In this document: piece by piece, positions 43,130 through 51,642 of the stretch
Numbering within the stretch: the first letter of the stretch is position 1
Layout: each line of letters opens with the position of its first letter
From: Deinococcus sonorensis KR-87
GTDB lineage: Bacteria > Deinococcota > Deinococci > Deinococcales > Deinococcaceae
Length of the DNA stretch: 64,000 bases
Assembly (NCBI RefSeq): GCF_040256395.1
Contig: NZ_CP158299.1
Span: 1,269,501-1,333,500, forward strand
Reading direction: 5' to 3'
The notes under the pieces: model-generated
The model's input: only the letters and a program-made list of their open reading frames with translations
Database searches by the model: none
Told to the model about the DNA's origin: nothing
Made by a program: the position numbers and the translations under genes

Positions 43130-43160
43130 CGAGGCCCATCCCGACGAGGGGTGGGCCTCG
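43130..43160 (+). terminator. intrinsic terminator-like hairpin of lon
   Basis: Arms 43130-43142 and 43148-43160 pair over 13 bp with one G-T pair around a 5-nt loop, followed by TTGCTGT. Confidence 0.7.
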
Positions 43161-43260
43161 TTGCTGTGGAGAGGCCCGGCATCTTCATCGTTGGGGGTCG
43201 CGGCGGCTTCCGTTGCGGGTTTTCTCAGCGCGGGCCTATGCGCGCTGCTATCCTGACCGT

Positions 43261-43800
43261 ATGACGTCGTCGTCATTGCAGGGACCCCGGCTGAACTATC
43301 TGGTGGCGAGCCCACAGGTTCAGGGCGGCCTGTTCGAGCAGGGCGTGATTCTGCTGCTCGAACACGATGACACCGGCGCGCTGGGCCTGCTGGTGAACGC
43401 CCAGACCCAGACCCCCATCTCGGAACTGCTGCCGCTGGCGGCGGGGCGTGAGGAACTCGCGTGGCTGGGCGGCCCGGTGGAGCCGCACGTGGGCTGGTGC
43501 ATCTACTCGGACGCGACCGGCCGCGACGATGAGCTGCGGCTCTCGGACCGGCTGTGCGTGACCAGCAGCCTGGACGTGCTCAGCCGGCTGGTGGAGGGCG
43601 AGCAGGAGCTGATGCTGCTGCTCGGCTACAGCGGCTGGAGCAAGGGCCAGCTGGACCGCGAGCTGCGCGAAGGCACCTGGCTGTGGGTGGAGGCGGGCCC
43701 GGAGCTGGTGCTGGAGGTGCCGGTGGCGGACCGCTGGCGGCAGGCGGTCAGCCTGCTGGGCGTGGACCCGGCCAAGATCGTGCGCGGCGCCCAGGCGTAA
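43261..43800 (+). CDS. YqgE/AlgH family protein
   Basis: A 179-residue protein with the family's opening LNYLVASPQVQGGLFEQGVILLLEHDDTGALGLLVN and the middle GGPVEPHVGWCIYSD, then LMLLLGYSGWSKGQLDRELREGTWLW. YqgE proteins are widespread and of unknown function; AlgH in Pseudomonas was first tied to alginate control. The frame is open upstream for 128 codons, but ATG 43261 is 6 nt after TATCCT (43249-43254) and matches the family start. Confidence 0.93.
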   Translation: MTSSSLQGPRLNYLVASPQVQGGLFEQGVILLLEHDDTGALGLLVNAQTQTPISELLPLAAGREELAWLGGPVEPHVGWCIYSDATGRDDELRLSDRLCVTSSLDVLSRLVEGEQELMLLLGYSGWSKGQLDRELREGTWLWVEAGPELVLEVPVADRWRQAVSLLGVDPAKIVRGAQA

Positions 43801-43827
43801 CGGGCGTCCCGGGGCCGGGCCCCCGGC

Positions 43828-44463
43828 TCAGGGCTGGAACCGGGCCTCGGCGCGCTGCAGGTCCTCCGGGGTATCCACGTCCTGCAGCGCCTCCATCGGC
43901 AGGTCCACCCACGCGGTCTGCGGACCGTACTGCCGGATCAGGTGCTTGGGGCCGTGATCGCCCGCCTGATCGAAGTGTTGGAACAGGTCGCGCCGGAACA
44001 GATGCGGCGGCGCGCGCACCGCGTCGTCGCCGGTGCCGTAGCGGGCCAGCACCAGCGGGGGCCGCTCAGGGGCATAGCGGTCCAGCACCGCCCGGTGCAT
44101 CCCGGCACTCACGAACGGCATGTCGCCCAGCACGAAGCTGGCCGCCTCCACCGCCGGGTCCAGCGCCCCTATGCCCGCGCGGAAACTCTCCGAGAGGCCA
44201 CGCTCCGGGTGGTCACAGGTGGCGCACTGCAGCGGCAGCCCATGGAGCGCCTGCCGCACCTGCTCGCCCAGATCGCCGGGCGGCACCACCACCAGCACGC
44301 CGGCCGTGGGCCGCGCGTCCAGCAGGGCGCGGGCAGTGTGCCACAGCAGTGGCCGGCCGGCCAGCGGCAGCAGCTGTTTGGGCTGTCCCATGCGGCGGCT
44401 GAGCCCGGCGGCCAGCACCACCCCGGCCAGCAGGGGGCCCGCGGCAGCGTCGTGTGTGGTCAT
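43828..44463 (-). CDS. MobA/MocA-type nucleotidyltransferase
   Basis: A 211-residue NTP transferase. GVVLAAGLSRRMGQPKQLLPLAGRPLL near 14-40 is the NTP-binding loop and Lys of the MobA-like fold; VLGDMPFVSAGMHRAVL near 113 has the metal-binding Asp, and GPKHLIRQY and VDLPMEALQDVDTPEDL near the end are the MocA tail. It may add CMP to molybdopterin for Mo enzymes such as carbon-monoxide- or xanthine-dehydrogenases. TACACT (minus) is 6 nt before ATG 44463. No Mo-enzyme gene is close. Confidence 0.88.
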   Translation of the reverse strand: MTTHDAAAGPLLAGVVLAAGLSRRMGQPKQLLPLAGRPLLWHTARALLDARPTAGVLVVVPPGDLGEQVRQALHGLPLQCATCDHPERGLSESFRAGIGALDPAVEAASFVLGDMPFVSAGMHRAVLDRYAPERPPLVLARYGTGDDAVRAPPHLFRRDLFQHFDQAGDHGPKHLIRQYGPQTAWVDLPMEALQDVDTPEDLQRAEARFQP

Positions 44464-44536
44464 GGCCGGAGTGTAGCGTGAGGGGGGCCAGTTGCCCCTA
44501 CCGTCCGTGGCCCGGCAGACGGTACCCTGAACCCCT

Positions 44537-45040
44537 ATGACGTTGCCGCGCGCCCTGCTGACCCTGCCTGCCCTGGCCCTGCTGCTGTCCGCCTGTGGCG
44601 GCGGCATTCAGGATCTCAAGACCTACAAGTACGCGGGTGGTCAGCACCAGGAGGGCCGCATTCAGTACGCGGAGAACCCCCCGGTGGGCGGCACCCACAA
44701 CCCCATCTGGCAGAACTGCGGCGTGTACACCGCCCCGATCTATGACGAGTACGGGGTCCACAGCATGGAGCACGGGGCCGTCTGGATTACCTACCGGCCA
44801 TCGCTGGCCAGCGCGGAGGTGGACAAGCTCAAGGCCCTGGTGGACGGCCACAGCTACACGCTGCTCAGCCCGCGCGACAACCTGCCCGCGCCCATCGTGA
44901 TCAGCGCCTGGAACGCCCAGGTGCAGGTGCAGACGGCCGACGACCGCCGCCTGGGCGCCTTCCTGAAGAAGTACGAGCAGGGCAGCACGGCGCCCGAGCG
45001 CGGCGCGGCCTGCTCCGGCGGCTACGGTGGCACCCAGTAG
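44537..45040 (+). CDS. DUF3105 lipoprotein
   Basis: A 167-residue protein. The lipoprotein signal ends LLLSAC (Cys20), followed by GGG. The DUF3105 body is clear: [21 protein letters not shown] and [15 protein letters not shown], then [21 protein letters not shown]. The His and Cys positions suggest metal or haem binding, but no function is known. TACCCT at 44523-44528 is 8 nt before ATG. The sirtuin gene overlaps its last 14 nt. Confidence 0.92.
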   Translation: MTLPRALLTLPALALLLSACGGGIQDLKTYKYAGGQHQEGRIQYAENPPVGGTHNPIWQNCGVYTAPIYDEYGVHSMEHGAVWITYRPSLASAEVDKLKALVDGHSYTLLSPRDNLPAPIVISAWNAQVQVQTADDRRLGAFLKKYEQGSTAPERGAACSGGYGGTQ

Positions 45041-45779
45041 CCTGAGTGTGGCCGAGGCCGCGGCGCGCCTGCGGCAGGCCCGCCGGGTGGCGGTGCTGAC
45101 CGGCGCCGGCATCAGCGCCGAGAGCGGCATTCCCACCTTCCGTGACGCGCAGTCCGGGCTGTGGGCCCGCTTCCGGCCCGAGGATCTGGCCAGCCCGGAG
45201 GCGTACCACCGTGACCCGGAGCTGGTGTGGCAGTGGTACGCCGGGCGCTACCGCGACGTGATGGCCGCCGAGCCCAACGCCGGCCACCGGCTGCTGGTGC
45301 AGCTGGAACGGCAGGTGGGGGAGGGCTTCTCCCTGATCACCCAGAACGTGGACGGCCTGCACGCCCGCGCCGGCAGCCGTGACCCGGTGGAACTGCACGG
45401 CACCCTGCTGAGCAGCCGCTGTGAGCGCTGCGGCCATGTCCAGCCGCTGCCTCCGCCGGACCAGTTCACCCCGCCGCCCGTGTGCGAACGCTGCGGCGCG
45501 AGGGGCCGCCCCAACGTGGTGTGGTTCGGGGAGTACCTGCCGCCGGACGCGCTGAGCGCTGCCGAGGACGCCTTTGATCGGGCCGAGGTGGCGCTGGTGA
45601 TCGGCACCAGCGCCCAGGTGTACCCGGCGGCGGGGCTGGCCGCCGAAACGCTGCGGGCGGGCGGCGTGGTGATCGAGATCAACCCGGAACCCACCGACCT
45701 GAGCATGCAGGTGCAGCTGAGCCTGCGCGACACGGCCAGCGTGGGCCTGCGCCGGTTGCTGGAGCCGGACGAGGCCTAG
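45027..45779 (+). CDS. cobB: NAD-dependent protein deacylase (sirtuin, CobB-like)
   Basis: A 250-residue SIR2 protein. [14 protein letters not shown] at 26-39 and TQNVDGLH at 105-112 bind NAD, the catalytic His is 124, and the zinc site is Cys132, Cys135, Cys153 and Cys156. Tyr71 and Arg74 (YxxR in WYAGRYR) match the class III feature that favours succinyl- and other acidic acyl-lysines, as in E. coli CobB. Start GTG 45027 lies inside the previous gene; GTG 45048 is an alternative. It removes acyl groups from lysines in the cytoplasm. Confidence 0.93.
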   Translation: MAPSSLSVAEAAARLRQARRVAVLTGAGISAESGIPTFRDAQSGLWARFRPEDLASPEAYHRDPELVWQWYAGRYRDVMAAEPNAGHRLLVQLERQVGEGFSLITQNVDGLHARAGSRDPVELHGTLLSSRCERCGHVQPLPPPDQFTPPPVCERCGARGRPNVVWFGEYLPPDALSAAEDAFDRAEVALVIGTSAQVYPAAGLAAETLRAGGVVIEINPEPTDLSMQVQLSLRDTASVGLRRLLEPDEA

Positions 45780-45799
45780 CCCGCCGTACACTCAGAGGC

Positions 45800-47074
45800 G
45801 TGCCTGCCCACCGCCAGCATGAGATCAAGGACCCGGTCCACGGCTTTCTGCGGCTCTCGGAGGCGGAGCGGCAGCTGATCGACAGCGCCCCGGTGCAGCG
45901 GCTGCGGCACATTCACCAGCTGGCGCTGAGCTTTCTGGTGTATCCGGGCGCCACCCACCGCCGCTTCGAGCATTCGCTGGGCGTGATGCATCTGGCGGGG
46001 CGGGCCTTCGACGCGCTGGTCCGCAACCAGGACCGCTTTGAGGGGGCGCTGCCGCCGCCGGCCGGCCTGGACCTGGGCTACTGGCGGCGGGTGCTGCGGG
46101 CCGCCGCGCTGCTGCACGACGTGGGTCATCTGCCGTTCAGCCACGCGGCCGAGGCGCTGTTGCCGGACGGCCTGGACCACGAGGACGTCAGTGGCCGGCT
46201 GATCCGCTCGGGGCATCTGGCCGGGCCGCTCGCCGCGCTGGAGGTGGACCCAGGTGACGTGGCGCGGCTGGCGGTGGGTGGGCCTTCGCTGAGCGCCTGG
46301 GAGGCGGCGCTGTCCAGCCTGATCGTGGGCGACGCCTTCGGGGCCGACCGGGTGGACTACCTGCTGCGCGACGCCTACCACAGCGGCGCGGTGCTGGGCA
46401 CCTTCGACGCCGAGCGGCTGCTGGACCGCCTGACGCTGCTGCCCGGCGCGGGGGGCGCGCTGCAGGTGGGGTTGCACATCGGGGGACTGCAGGCCGCCGA
46501 GGCGCTGCTCACCACCCGTGACGCCCTGTACGAGGGGCTGTACTTTCATCCGGTGCGCCGCATCTACGACCATCACCTGGGCCAGTTTCTGCAGGAGGCG
46601 CTGGGCACGCCGCTGCTGCCGGAGGGCGAGGCGGGCCGCTTCAGCGCCGACCTGGAACGTCACCTGAGCCTCAGCGACAATGAGGTGCTGACGGCGATCC
46701 GCCGCGCCGACCGCGACCCAGCGCTGCCGGGTCACCGCTGGGCGCGGCGGCTGCTGCACCGCGAACATTTCCGGCTGCTGTACCGCTCGCGCCAGCAGCC
46801 GGGCGATCCGGCGGCGCGGCAGGTGGCGGCCCAGGCTCGCGAGCGCTTCGGAGCGGAGCAGGTGGTCTACGACCCGGTGGAGCGCCGCCCCGGACAGCTG
46901 GACTTCCTGCTGCTCACCGGCGGGCAGGTGGGGCAGGCCCGTGAGGCCTCGCGCCTGCTGCGTGACCTGCCGCCCATCAGCGCCGAGTTCGTGTATGTGG
47001 CGCCGGAGGTGGAGGAGCCGGCGCGGGCGTGGCTGAAGCAGCGGCCGCTGGACGGCGGAGGGCGGCCGGGCTGA
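45800..47074 (+). CDS. HD-domain hydrolase (dNTPase-like)
   Basis: A 424-residue HD-superfamily protein. KDPVHGFLRLSEAERQLIDSAPVQRLRHIHQLALSFLVYPGATHRRFEHSLG opens it, giving the first His; AALLHDVGHLPFSHAAE near 105-121 is the HD motif, and DAFGADRVDYLLRDAYHSG near 180-198 the last Asp. This resembles YdhJ/SAMHD1-like phosphohydrolases. Start is GTG, 7 nt after TACACT (45787-45792). Substrate may be nucleoside triphosphates. Confidence 0.9.
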   Translation: MPAHRQHEIKDPVHGFLRLSEAERQLIDSAPVQRLRHIHQLALSFLVYPGATHRRFEHSLGVMHLAGRAFDALVRNQDRFEGALPPPAGLDLGYWRRVLRAAALLHDVGHLPFSHAAEALLPDGLDHEDVSGRLIRSGHLAGPLAALEVDPGDVARLAVGGPSLSAWEAALSSLIVGDAFGADRVDYLLRDAYHSGAVLGTFDAERLLDRLTLLPGAGGALQVGLHIGGLQAAEALLTTRDALYEGLYFHPVRRIYDHHLGQFLQEALGTPLLPEGEAGRFSADLERHLSLSDNEVLTAIRRADRDPALPGHRWARRLLHREHFRLLYRSRQQPGDPAARQVAAQARERFGAEQVVYDPVERRPGQLDFLLLTGGQVGQAREASRLLRDLPPISAEFVYVAPEVEEPARAWLKQRPLDGGGRPG

Positions 47075-47227
47075 GGCGATAGGGCCGGTCGTGGGCTGAA
47101 CCCTGTGGGGTCATCATTTCCAACGGCACCTCCGCTGGCGCTGCCGCCCGTGTCGCCCCGCGCCTGAGCCTCCAACCGTGAGCCCCGTCCTGCCCGGCCC
47201 CGCGCGCTTCACCTACACTGGAGCGTT

Positions 47228-49777
47228 ATGGCCGTTCTGACCCCCTCCAGTGCCCGCCCCCGCGTCAAGCCCGAAGTGATGAGCCCGGTGGGCGGCGAGC
47301 GTCAGCTGCGGGCCGCCATCGAGGCCGGTGCCGACGCCGTGTTCTTTGGCCTCGACAGCTTTCAGGCGCGCGCCAAGGTGGGCTTCAGCGAGGAGCGGCT
47401 GCCGGAGATCATGCGCGAGCTGCACGTGCGCGGCGTCAAGGGCTTCGTGACCTTCAACGTGCTGGTCTTCGACCGGGAGCTGAAGGAGGCCGAGCGTCGC
47501 CTGATGCACCTGGCCGAGAGCGGGGTGGACGCGATCATCGTGCAGGACCTGGGGGTGGCGCGGCTGGCGCACGCCGTCTGCCCGGACCTGCCGATCCACG
47601 GCAGCACCCAGATGAGCATCACCAGCGCCGAGGGGGCCGAGCTGGCCCGGCGCTTCGGGGCCAGCCGGGTGGTGCTGGGCCGCGAGCTGAGCCTGAAGGA
47701 CATCGGGCGCATCGCCGCCCAGACCGACATCGAGCTGGAGACTTTTGTGCACGGCGCGCTGTGCGTGAGTTACAGCGGGCAGTGCTTCAGCTCGGAAGCC
47801 TGGGGCGGCCGCAGCGCCAACCGCGGTCAGTGCGCCCAGGCCTGCCGGATGCCCTACGACCTGCTGGTGGACGGCGAGTACCGCGACCTGGATGACGCCC
47901 GCTACCTGCTGTCGCCCGGCGACCTGTACGCGCTGCATCAGGTGCCGGAACTGGTGCGGCTGGGCGTCAGCTGCCTGAAGATCGAGGGCCGCTACAAGGA
48001 CGCCGACTTCGTGGCGCTCACCACCGCCGCCTACCGCAAGGCCGTGGACGAGGCGTGGGCGGGGCTGCCGCTCAGCGTGACCCCTCAGGAGGAGCGGGAC
48101 CTCGAGCAGGTGTACTCGCGTGGGCTGGGGCCGCACTTCATGAGCGGCACCAACCACCAGACGGTGGTGCGCGGCCGGGCGCCCCGCCACCGCGGCGTGC
48201 GGGTCGGGACCGTGCAGGAGGTGACGCGCAGGGGCGTGCGGGTGGCCCTGAACGGCGTGGCCCTGCGCCCCGGCGACGGGCTGGTGTTCGACGGCGCCGA
48301 GTGGCAGACCCCCTTCGAGCCGGAGGAGGGCGGGCGGCTCTACGAGCTGTTCACCCGTGAGGGCCGCGCCGAGCAGGTCGGCGACGGCGTGGTGGAGCTG
48401 CGGTTCGGGACTGGTGCCATTGACCTGCGGCGGGTGCGGCCCGGCGACTGGGTGTGGCGCACCTCCGACCCCTCGCTGGCCAGCCGGGTGGCGCCGCTGC
48501 TCGAGGCCGCCGATCCGCAGTACACCCGCCCGGTGAGCATGCACTTCCGGGGCGTGCTGGGCGAGGCGCCTCAGCTGACCGTTACCGACGAGCAGGGCCG
48601 GAACGTCACGGTGGAGGGGGAGGCCCCGCTGCAGCCGGCGCGCAACCGGGCGCTGGACGACGCCACCCTGCGGGCTCAGCTGGAGCGGCTGGGCGGCACG
48701 CCCTACCACCTGGAACAGCTCAGCACCGAGCTGGTGGGCGACACCTTCCTGCCGGTCAGCAGCCTGAATGCCCTGCGCCGGGACGCCACCACCCGCCTCA
48801 CCGAGCGGCGCGGTCAGGCGCCCGAGCGCCACGCCCAGCCGCGGCTGGTGGAGGTGGCGGGCGCCGAGGTGCCGCCCGTGCCCGGAGCGCCGCGCCTGCA
48901 CCTGCTGGTGCGCACCCCGGAGCAGCTGGAGGCGGCCATCGCGCTGCGCCCCGACAGCATCACCCTGGATTACCTGGAGCTGTACGGCCTGAAGCCCAGC
49001 GTGGAGCGGGTGCAGGAAGCCGGACTGCCGGTGCGGGTGGCCAGCCCGCGCATCCTGAAGCCCACCGAACAGAACATCCAGCGCTTCCTGCTGTCGCTGC
49101 ACGCCGACCTGCTGGTCCGCAGCGGCGGCCTGCTGGAGGGGCTGCAGGCCACCCCGGAGCGCCCGGCCCTGCACGGCGACTTCTCGCTGAACGCCGCCAA
49201 CGCGCTGACCGCCCGCGCCCTGCTGGACCTGGGCCTGGAGCGCCTGAATCCCACCCATGACCTGAACGCCCAGCAGGTGGCGGAGCTGGCCCTGCGGGTG
49301 GGGCCGGCATCCATCGAGGCCACCGTGTACGGGCACCTGCCGGTGTTCCACACCGAGCACTGCGTGTTCTGTCGCTTCCTGTCGAGCGGCACGGACCACA
49401 CCAACTGCGGTCACCCCTGCGAGTCTCACCGGGTGGCGCTGCGGGACCATCAGGGCGTGGCGCACCCGGTGATGGCCGATGTGGGCTGCCGCAACACCGT
49501 CTTCGAGGGCCGCGCCCAGACCGCCGCCCGGCACCTGGGGTTGTGGCTGGACGCCGGCATCCGCGACCTGCGGCTGGAGTTCGTCCACGAGGACGCGGCC
49601 GGGGTGACGGCGGTGGTCTCGGCCTTCCGCGCCCATCTGGACGGTCAGCTGAACGCGGCGGAGCTGGAAGCCCGGCTCGCGGCGGTGGACCGGCAAGGGG
49701 TGACCGAGGGCAGCCTGTTTGTGCCGGCTGGTCAGGACTTCGGGGCGTTGCCGCAGCTGAGTCTGTTGCCCGTCTGA
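47228..49777 (+). CDS. peptidase U32-family protein, RlhA-like
   Basis: An 849-residue protein. The first 300 residues are the U32 domain: EVMSPVGGERQLRAAIEAGADAVFFGL, then TFVHGALCVSYSGQCFSS, GGRSANRGQCAQACRMPYDL with the Cys set, and CLKIEGRYKD. A DUF3656-like region follows, with a further C-terminal stretch that carries HTEHCVFCRFL and a late Cys cluster. In E. coli, RlhA (same domain order, about 650 residues) hydroxylates C2501 of 23S rRNA; this one is about 200 residues longer. TACACT is 8 nt before ATG. The preceding 153-nt gap shows only the promoter. Confidence 0.87.
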   Translation: MAVLTPSSARPRVKPEVMSPVGGERQLRAAIEAGADAVFFGLDSFQARAKVGFSEERLPEIMRELHVRGVKGFVTFNVLVFDRELKEAERRLMHLAESGVDAIIVQDLGVARLAHAVCPDLPIHGSTQMSITSAEGAELARRFGASRVVLGRELSLKDIGRIAAQTDIELETFVHGALCVSYSGQCFSSEAWGGRSANRGQCAQACRMPYDLLVDGEYRDLDDARYLLSPGDLYALHQVPELVRLGVSCLKIEGRYKDADFVALTTAAYRKAVDEAWAGLPLSVTPQEERDLEQVYSRGLGPHFMSGTNHQTVVRGRAPRHRGVRVGTVQEVTRRGVRVALNGVALRPGDGLVFDGAEWQTPFEPEEGGRLYELFTREGRAEQVGDGVVELRFGTGAIDLRRVRPGDWVWRTSDPSLASRVAPLLEAADPQYTRPVSMHFRGVLGEAPQLTVTDEQGRNVTVEGEAPLQPARNRALDDATLRAQLERLGGTPYHLEQLSTELVGDTFLPVSSLNALRRDATTRLTERRGQAPERHAQPRLVEVAGAEVPPVPGAPRLHLLVRTPEQLEAAIALRPDSITLDYLELYGLKPSVERVQEAGLPVRVASPRILKPTEQNIQRFLLSLHADLLVRSGGLLEGLQATPERPALHGDFSLNAANALTARALLDLGLERLNPTHDLNAQQVAELALRVGPASIEATVYGHLPVFHTEHCVFCRFLSSGTDHTNCGHPCESHRVALRDHQGVAHPVMADVGCRNTVFEGRAQTAARHLGLWLDAGIRDLRLEFVHEDAAGVTAVVSAFRAHLDGQLNAAELEARLAAVDRQGVTEGSLFVPAGQDFGALPQLSLLPV

Positions 49778-49852
49778 GAAGTTCTTCACACTTCTTTATC
49801 AAGTACATCCAGGCTACAGGTTGCTCATGGTGGACGCAGTGTAAGCTGGTCC

Positions 49853-50473
49853 ATGCCGACGGGTCACCAGGAGACGGTCACGGCGCCACCAAGCGAGCAG
49901 TCCATTCAAGCGGTGCCCTGCACCGCCGCTCACCTGAGCAGCCCCGCCTCCCCTCTGGCTCACCCGATCAAGACCGAGCGACACGACACCCAGCAGCTGA
50001 TCCACCACACCAACACCGGCCCACGGCCGGTGGACCGCTATGTGGAGCACCAGGACGGCCTGTACGTGGCCCGCCGCTTCATTGCGCACCCGCGCATCCG
50101 CTACTGGCAGGCGCACCTGCTTCCCCGGCTCGGCATCCAGCTGTGCCGCTACGACTTTCACGGCGAGCGCGCCCACGACTACTACATTGACGTGGCGCAC
50201 ATCAGCCAGGAGCAGGGCGTGTGGGCGGTGCGCGACCGCTACCTGGACGTGCTGGTGTGGGAGGGCCTGTGCGCCGAGGTGGTGGACACCGACGAACTGC
50301 TGGCCGCCCACGCTTGCAGCTATATCGGCACCCAGGAACTGCACGCCACCATGAACGTGGCCCACCGGGTGCTGAACGCGCTGGCCCGGCACGCCTACGA
50401 CGTGCCGGCCTGGCTGCGCGCCGAGGGCGTCCATCTGACCTGGGAGGCGCAGCCGCAGGAAGCCACCGTCTGA
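49853..50473 (+). CDS. DUF402-domain protein
   Basis: A 206-residue protein. The N-terminal 60 residues are low in structure. The DUF402 core runs about 60-165: FIAHPRIRYWQAHLLPRLGIQLCRYDFHG, HDYYIDVAHISQEQGVWAVRDRYLDVLVWEGL and VVDTDELLAAHA. Members of the family include nucleoside di-/triphosphate phosphatases and a domain fused to ribonucleases; the Asp residues in YYIDV, RYLDV and VVDTDEL are the expected metal ligands. TAAGCT is 5 nt before ATG. Confidence 0.85.
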   Translation: MPTGHQETVTAPPSEQSIQAVPCTAAHLSSPASPLAHPIKTERHDTQQLIHHTNTGPRPVDRYVEHQDGLYVARRFIAHPRIRYWQAHLLPRLGIQLCRYDFHGERAHDYYIDVAHISQEQGVWAVRDRYLDVLVWEGLCAEVVDTDELLAAHACSYIGTQELHATMNVAHRVLNALARHAYDVPAWLRAEGVHLTWEAQPQEATV

Positions 50474-50542
50474 GCAGGGGTCCGGGCGTGGTACAACCGC
50501 CCGCTGCCTCTCCTGGCGCAAGGGCTGATCCTGCTGATCGCC

Positions 50543-50833
50543 GTGATCCATCTCGTGGTGCTGGAGATGGTGCTTTGGACAGCCCTGCGGACCCGCGCCG
50601 CCCTTGGCACCACGCCGGAGGTTGCCCAGGCCACCCACGTGCTGGACAACGGCTTTCTGGTGGTGGGCCTGGTGTGGTCGCTGCTGGCTCTGCCGCCGCT
50701 GGCCCGGCCGCTGCGGCTTTTCTTCTCCGGCGGCGTGAGAGTGGCGGGGCTGTACGGTGGCGCCACCGTGTTGCCGCGCATCCATGCAGTGCAGGTGCAG
50801 TGTTGCGCTGCTGGACCCGGCCTGAGGGTGTAA
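50543..50833 (+). CDS. DUF1304-like membrane protein, probably degenerate
   Basis: The frame encodes VIHLVVLEMVLWTALRTRAAL, TPEVAQATHVLDNGFLVVGLVW and LFFSGGVRVAGLYGGATVLPRI, a clear DUF1304 pattern. Three things are wrong: similarity begins upstream of the only start codon (GTG 50543); the conserved NQGLYN element is missing so that VL is joined to DNGFL; and the C-terminus after the repeated GTGCAG around 50789 is unlike the family, with a better continuation in another frame. The gene may be decaying. The family is a small membrane protein of unknown function. Confidence 0.5.
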   Translation: MIHLVVLEMVLWTALRTRAALGTTPEVAQATHVLDNGFLVVGLVWSLLALPPLARPLRLFFSGGVRVAGLYGGATVLPRIHAVQVQCCAAGPGLRV

Positions 50834-50868
50834 GCCGCCGGTGAGGCGTGCTGCTCTAGCCTGCCGGG

Positions 50869-51642
50869 ATGATCGAGGTGCAGGAGTTCGGCAAGCGTTA
50901 CGGCCGCCACGACGCGGTGCAGCGCCTGAGCTTCACGGTGGCGCCGGGGCAGCTCTTCGGGCTGCTCGGCAGCAATGGGGCCGGCAAGACCACCACCATC
51001 CGAGCGTTGGTGGGCCTGACCCGGCCCAGCCGGGGGCAGGTGCGGGTACACGGCCACGACGTGTGGCGCGACCCGCTGCGGGCCAAGGCCAGCTTCGGGT
51101 ACATTCCGGACCGCCCGCACCTGTACGGCAAGCTGACCGGCCGCGAGACGCTGCGCTTCGTGGCGGGGCTGCACCGGCTGCCGGACCCGGAGCGCGAGAT
51201 TGACCGCTGGCTGGAATACTTCCGGCTCTCGGCGTTCGGCAACGAGCTGACCGAGACCTACTCGCACGGCATGCGGCAGAAGCTCGTCATCATTGCGGCG
51301 CTGCTGCCCCAGTGCCCGGTGCTGATCGTGGACGAGCCGATGGTGGGCCTGGACCCGCAGGCGGCCCGTCAGGTGCGCGAGCTGTTCCGCGACTACGCCG
51401 ACCGGGGCCGCACGGTGCTGCTCACCACCCATAGCCTGCCGCTGGCCGAGGCGGTGTGTGACCGGCTGGTGGTGCTGGATCAGGGCCGGGTGCTGGGCGA
51501 GGGCAGCATGGATCAGCTGCGCGCCCAGACCGGCACGGTGCAGGGCGGCGTGAGTGGCGACAGCCTGGAGCGGGTGTTCTTCCGGCTGCTGGAGGAGGAG
51601 CAGCGCCGGCAGGCGACCGAAACTCCAGCAGGTCCGGCGTGA
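50869..51642 (+). CDS. ABC transporter ATP-binding protein
   Basis: A 257-residue ABC ATPase: Walker A GSNGAGKTTT near 36-45, Q-loop at GYIPDRPHLYG, the signature motif YSHGMRQK near 130 (a SHGM variant of LSGGQ), Walker B VLIVDEPMVGLDP near 147, and the switch His in LLTTHSLPL. The type is that of drug/multi-substrate exporters. It overlaps the permease start (GTGA). TAGCCT is 6 nt before ATG. Works with the next gene; substrate unknown. Confidence 0.94.
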   Translation: MIEVQEFGKRYGRHDAVQRLSFTVAPGQLFGLLGSNGAGKTTTIRALVGLTRPSRGQVRVHGHDVWRDPLRAKASFGYIPDRPHLYGKLTGRETLRFVAGLHRLPDPEREIDRWLEYFRLSAFGNELTETYSHGMRQKLVIIAALLPQCPVLIVDEPMVGLDPQAARQVRELFRDYADRGRTVLLTTHSLPLAEAVCDRLVVLDQGRVLGEGSMDQLRAQTGTVQGGVSGDSLERVFFRLLEEEQRRQATETPAGPA

